64,000 bases of DNA, from assembly GCF_004564375.1 (NCBI RefSeq), contig NZ_CP038267.1, forward strand, positions 2,358,501-2,422,500. Direction: 5' to 3'. The translations under genes and the position numbers were made by a program. This DNA comes from Nocardioides euryhalodurans (GTDB lineage Bacteria; Actinomycetota; Actinomycetes; Propionibacteriales; Nocardioidaceae). Shown in pieces: positions 60,786 through 64,000 of the stretch (its first letter is position 1; every line of letters begins with the position of its first letter). The notes beneath the pieces were generated by a model, which made no database searches, was not told where the DNA came from, and saw nothing but the letters and a program-made list of their open reading frames with translations.

Positions 60786-61551
60786 TCAGCTGCTCACCGA
60801 ACGCCGGGGTGACATCCTCCTCGTCACGTTCAACCGCCCCGAGGCCCACAACGCGATGACGTGGGAGATGTACGACGGGCTCGTCGCCGCGTGCGAGGCC
60901 GCGGATGCCGACGACGAGGTCCGCTCGATGGTGCTCCACGGCGCCGGCGGCAAGGCGTTCATCGCCGGCACCGACATCGCCCAGTTCCGTGAGTTCTCCT
61001 CGGGCGCCGACGGGGTCGCCTACGAGGAGAGGATCGCGGCCGTCACCGACCGCCTCGAGCGGGTGCGCAAGCCCACCGTCGCCGCGATCGACGGCTACTG
61101 CATCGGCGGCGGCCTGGTGATCGCGTCGGTCTGCGACCTGCGGATCGCCACCACCACCGCCAAGTTCGGCGCCCCGATCGCCCGCACCCTCGGCAACTGC
61201 CTGTCGATGAACACCTACTCGCTGCTGGTCCACCACCTCGGCCCCGCCCGCACGCTCGACATGCTCCTGCGCGGCCGCTCGATCGACGCCGCCTCCGCGC
61301 TGGCGGCCGGGTTCGTCTCCGAGGTGTGCGAGTCCGACGAGCTCGACGCGCGGGTCACCGAGACCACCGACGTGCTCGCCTCTCACGCGCCGCTGACGAT
61401 GTGGGCGACCAAGGAGGCCGTACGCCGGCTGCGGACCGCCTCGATCCCCGACGGCGACGACATCGTGTCGACCGTCTTCGGCAGCGAGGACTTCCGGCAC
61501 GGCGTCGCCAGCTTCATGGCCAAGCAGAAGCCGACGTGGAGCGGCCGGTGA
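60778..61551 (+). CDS. Crotonase-superfamily protein lacking both usual catalytic glutamates
   Basis: 257 residues. Seen: crotonase fold with VLHGAGGKAFIAGTDIAQFR (oxyanion A66-type loop) and AIDGYCIGGGLVIASVCDLR, FGAPIARTLGNCLSMNTYSL. Where hydratases have GGGxE and FGxPE, this protein has GGGLV and FGAPI, so both catalytic Glu positions are replaced. Role: probably not a classical hydratase; isomerase, hydrolase or decarboxylase activities of the superfamily remain possible. Overlaps TctA by 8 bases and the second CoA-transferase by 4. Confidence 0.8.
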   Translation: MSDQLLTERRGDILLVTFNRPEAHNAMTWEMYDGLVAACEAADADDEVRSMVLHGAGGKAFIAGTDIAQFREFSSGADGVAYEERIAAVTDRLERVRKPTVAAIDGYCIGGGLVIASVCDLRIATTTAKFGAPIARTLGNCLSMNTYSLLVHHLGPARTLDMLLRGRSIDAASALAAGFVSEVCESDELDARVTETTDVLASHAPLTMWATKEAVRRLRTASIPDGDDIVSTVFGSEDFRHGVASFMAKQKPTWSGR

Positions 61552-62729
61552 CCGCCGCCGAGGACCTGCCCCTGGCCGGAACGCTGGTCGTCGACCTCTC
61601 CCGGGCGCTCGCCGGGCCGCACGCCGCGATGATGCTGGGCGACATGGGGGCCCGGGTGATCAAGGTCGAGTCACCCGGCACCGGGGACGACGCGCGCGGC
61701 TGGGGCCCACCGTTCGTCGGACCGGAGGACGACCCGCAGTCGACGTACTTCATGTCGGCCAACCGCAACAAGGAGTCGGTCCAGCTCGACCTCAAGAGCG
61801 AGGAGGGCCGGGCGACGCTCGGCGAGCTGCTGCGCCGGGCCGACGTGCTGGTCGAGAACTTCCGTCCCGGCGTGCTCGACCGGCTGGGCTTCCCGCCCGC
61901 GGCGCTGCACGAGGCGAACCCCGGCCTGGTGGTGCTCTCCATCTCCGGCTTCGGGCACGACGGCCCCGAGGGCGGCCGCGCAGGCTACGACCAGATCGCG
62001 CAGGGCGAGGCCGGGCTGATGTCGCTGACCGGACCCGGTCCCGGCTCCCCCACCCGCGTCGGGGTCCCGATCGGCGACCTGCTCGCCGGGATCTACGGCG
62101 CGTACGGCGTCGCCACCGCGCTCGCCGCCCGCGCCCGCACCGGTCGCGGCACCGTCGTCCGGACCTCGCTGCTCGCCGCGCTCGTCGGCGTCCACGCCTT
62201 CCAGGGCACCCGCCACACCGTCGCGGGCGAGGTGCCGCAGGCCCAGGGCAACCACCACCCGACGATCTCGCCCTACGGCGCCTTCGGCTGCCGCGACGGG
62301 ATGCTGCAGATCGCGGTCGGCAACGACGCGCAGTGGCTGCGGCTGCTCGACGTGCTGGACCTGCCGGGCGACGACCCCCGCTTCACGACCAACGGCGAGC
62401 GTCGCGAGCGCCGCGAGGAGCTCACCAAGGTGATCGAGGACGTCCTGATGACCGAGGACCGCGACACCTGGCTGGCCCGGCTCGCCGAGGCCGGCGTGCC
62501 GGCCGGGGCGATCCGCACCCTCGACGAGGTGTACGCCTGGGACCAGGCGCGCTCCCAGGGGCTGCTGGTGGAGGTGGACCACCCCACGGCGGGCCGGATC
62601 GGCCTGCCGGGACCGGCGCTGCGCCTGTTCGACACCGACGGCGAGGAGGTCCGGCGCGAGCACCGGCCCCCGCCGCTGCTGGCCGAGCACGACGACGCGG
62701 TCCGTGCCTGGCTCGAGGAGAAGCAGTGA
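61548..62729 (+). CDS. CaiB/BaiF-type CoA-transferase, second copy
   Basis: 393 residues. Seen: VVDLSRALAGPHAAMMLGDM, ARVIKVESPGTGDDAR, NRNKESVQLDLKSEEG and catalytic Asp148 in RAGYDQIAQGEAGLM. It is divergent from the first copy (55954), so not a recent duplicate. Start: GTG 61548 overlapping the crotonase stop (GTGA). Inferred: two transferases could exchange CoA between pathway acids or between carboxyl groups of a dicarboxylate. Confidence 0.87.
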   Translation: MTAAEDLPLAGTLVVDLSRALAGPHAAMMLGDMGARVIKVESPGTGDDARGWGPPFVGPEDDPQSTYFMSANRNKESVQLDLKSEEGRATLGELLRRADVLVENFRPGVLDRLGFPPAALHEANPGLVVLSISGFGHDGPEGGRAGYDQIAQGEAGLMSLTGPGPGSPTRVGVPIGDLLAGIYGAYGVATALAARARTGRGTVVRTSLLAALVGVHAFQGTRHTVAGEVPQAQGNHHPTISPYGAFGCRDGMLQIAVGNDAQWLRLLDVLDLPGDDPRFTTNGERRERREELTKVIEDVLMTEDRDTWLARLAEAGVPAGAIRTLDEVYAWDQARSQGLLVEVDHPTAGRIGLPGPALRLFDTDGEEVRREHRPPPLLAEHDDAVRAWLEEKQ

Positions 62730-63604
62730 TCCCGGACGCGGAGGACGCCCCGGCGCACACGCTGATGCGGGGCGCCGGGGGCTGGCACTACCGCGACGCC
62801 GACGGCTTCCGGTCGCTGCCCGCGGGCACGACGCTCTCCACGCTGCTGGCCCTCCCCGCGGCGCGGCTGCGGGAGGACCTGGCCGCCGCCCCCGAGGGAG
62901 CGGCCCCGGAGGCTGTGCTCGCGCCCGTCGACCCCCACACCGAGGTCTGGGCCGCCGGGGTGACGTACGAGACCTCCCGCGCCGGCCGTGCCGAGGAGAG
63001 CGCCCACGCGGACCTCTACCTCGACGTCTACGACGCCGACCGGCCCGAGCTGTTCTTCAAGGCCGTCGGCTGGCGGGTCCGCGGACCGGGCGAGACGGTG
63101 GGGATCCGGGCCGACTCGACGTGGGACGTCCCGGAACCCGAGCTCGCCCTGGTGTGCAACGCGGTCGGCGAGGTCGTCGGCCACACCGCCTGCAACGACG
63201 TGAGCTCGCGCAGCATCGAGGGCGCGAACCCGCTCTACCTCCCCCAGGCCAAGGTCTACCGGCACTCCTGCGCCCTGGGCCCGTGGATCCGGATGGCCTG
63301 GGCCGTCGCCGACCCCTACGCCCTGGGCATCGAGGCCGAGATCCGTCGCGCCGGCAGGACCACCTGGTCGGGCGCCACCTCGACCGCCTCGATCCACCGT
63401 CGCTTCCCCGACCTCACCGGCGCGCTGTTCGCCGGCGACCACTACCCCCATGGCGTCGTCCTCGCCACCGGCACCTCCGCGGTCCCCGAGTCCGACGTCA
63501 CCCTCGCCGAGGGTGACGTGGTGACGGTGCGTGTCGAGGAGGTCGGCGCCCTGACCAACCCCGTCGTCCGGGTCGGACCCGGCACACCAGAGGAGTCACG
63601 ATGA
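62726..63604 (+). CDS. Fumarylacetoacetate hydrolase-family protein
   Basis: 292 residues. Seen: metal-site EPELALVCN, CNDVSSRSIEGANPLYLPQA, and HSCALGPWIRMA, closely resembling 2-keto-3-deoxyarabinonate dehydratases (SSRxIEGxNPLYLPQAK) more than true FAH. Role: hydrolase, decarboxylase or dehydratase on an oxo-acid, Mg-dependent. Start: GTG 62726 overlapping the CoA-transferase stop; its stop overlaps the next start (ATGA). Exact reaction unknown. Confidence 0.8.
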   Translation: MIPDAEDAPAHTLMRGAGGWHYRDADGFRSLPAGTTLSTLLALPAARLREDLAAAPEGAAPEAVLAPVDPHTEVWAAGVTYETSRAGRAEESAHADLYLDVYDADRPELFFKAVGWRVRGPGETVGIRADSTWDVPEPELALVCNAVGEVVGHTACNDVSSRSIEGANPLYLPQAKVYRHSCALGPWIRMAWAVADPYALGIEAEIRRAGRTTWSGATSTASIHRRFPDLTGALFAGDHYPHGVVLATGTSAVPESDVTLAEGDVVTVRVEEVGALTNPVVRVGPGTPEESR

Positions 63605-64000
63605 GCCACACCCCCCTGTTCACCGGCGTCGGCGTCGCGCTGGTCACGCTGTTCGACGACGAGGGAGCCGTCGACGCCCGCGCCACGGCCGACCTCGCCC
63701 TCGAGCTGGTCGGCGCCGGGATGCGCTCGGTCGTCGTCACCGGCACGACCGGGGAGGCGGCAGCACTCTCGGCCGAGGAACGGGTCGCGGTCGTCCGCGC
63801 CGTTCGCGAGGCCGTTCCGACCGACGTACCCGTCGTCGCCGGCACCGGCGCTCCCACGGGACGGACCGCCGCCGGCTTCACCCGGGACGCCCTCGCGGCC
63901 GGGGCCGACGCCGTCCTGGTGCTCTCGCCGCACGGAGTCGTCGACCCGCGCCCCTACTTCGACCAGGTGGTCCGCGCCGCCGACGGTGGCCACGTGCTCG
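63601..64000 (+). CDS. DapA-family (dihydrodipicolinate synthase-like) lyase, 3' end outside window
   Basis: First 133 residues only. Seen: GVGVALVTLFDDEGAVDARA and VVTGTTGEAAALSAEERVAV with the GTTGE motif of the family. The catalytic lysine would lie beyond the window end. Role: Schiff-base aldolase or dehydratase on a 2-oxo acid. Context: ATGA overlap with the FAH-family gene, suggesting sequential reactions. Function within the family cannot be assigned. Confidence 0.82.
   Translation, partial: MSHTPLFTGVGVALVTLFDDEGAVDARATADLALELVGAGMRSVVVTGTTGEAAALSAEERVAVVRAVREAVPTDVPVVAGTGAPTGRTAAGFTRDALAAGADAVLVLSPHGVVDPRPYFDQVVRAADGGHVL

Noticed and set aside
1..64000. tRNA, rRNA, CRISPR, IS or prophage elements
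   Set aside because: No cloverleaf-like or rRNA segment, regularly spaced repeat, transposase or phage gene recognised by reading; short structured RNAs could be missed without a covariance search.

Overview
The window is about 64 kb of very GC-rich, densely coded DNA with many GTG starts, 1-4 base start/stop overlaps and frequent leaderless starts. The gene content (AlkB-rubredoxin fusion, mycobacterial-type acyl-CoA carboxylase, MetPS-type transporter pair, CsoR copper operon) points to an aerobic actinobacterium. Nocardioidaceae (Nocardioides-like) is the best guess, by inference only. I see no rRNA, tRNA, CRISPR array, insertion sequence or prophage.

Layout. (1) 1-6.35 kb: biotin carboxylase (cut by the window edge) and carboxyltransferase of a methylcrotonyl-CoA-type carboxylase, then a four-gene OpuC-type osmolyte ABC transporter, then a TetR regulator. 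The carboxylase and tetR promoters carry nearly the same 18-bp palindrome although they lie 3.9 kb apart. (2) 6.3-11.3 kb: DksA/TraR zinc-finger protein, SWIM protein and SNF2 helicase, then an M19 dipeptidase. (3) 11.3-19 kb: two divergent tripartite tricarboxylate transporter (TTT) operons sharing one control region; one ends in an SsuD-like monooxygenase gene. (4) 19-26.2 kb: RecQ helicase with a phosphoribosyltransferase-like tail, a 914-residue secreted beta-helix protein with a triplicated C-terminal module, and small genes (PPOX, ComB-like, UspA). (5) 26.3-36.6 kb: M13 peptidase, a glycosidase-like lipoprotein, quinone reductase, M15 peptidase, MFS exporter, ferritin-like protein and BCCT transporter. 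(6) 36.7-48.5 kb: MarR/phosphotransferase pair, TetR/NSS transporter (MetP-MetS) pair, AlkB-rubredoxin under a palindromic operator, DUF427, malic enzyme, GNAT, YCII, DinB, glutathione peroxidase and an MFS transporter. (7) 48.5-53.4 kb: galactokinase and a copper operon csoR-copZ-His-rich protein-copA with a CsoR-type operator. (8) 53.4-64 kb: a divergent catabolic cluster around a GntR operator. One arm is gntR, a two-gene MaoC-type hydratase and a U32-like protein. The other is CoA-transferase, FlK-like thioesterase, a third TTT transporter, atypical crotonase, second CoA-transferase, FAH-family protein and a DapA-family lyase cut by the window end.

The strongest candidate for an undescribed system is region 8, which looks like a complete uptake, CoA-activation and cleavage route for an unidentified carboxylic acid. 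Next are the paired divergent TTT operons, the beta-helix protein with its repeated cysteine-bearing module, and the split carboxylase/TetR regulon. Pathway assignments are inferences from family membership and gene order.
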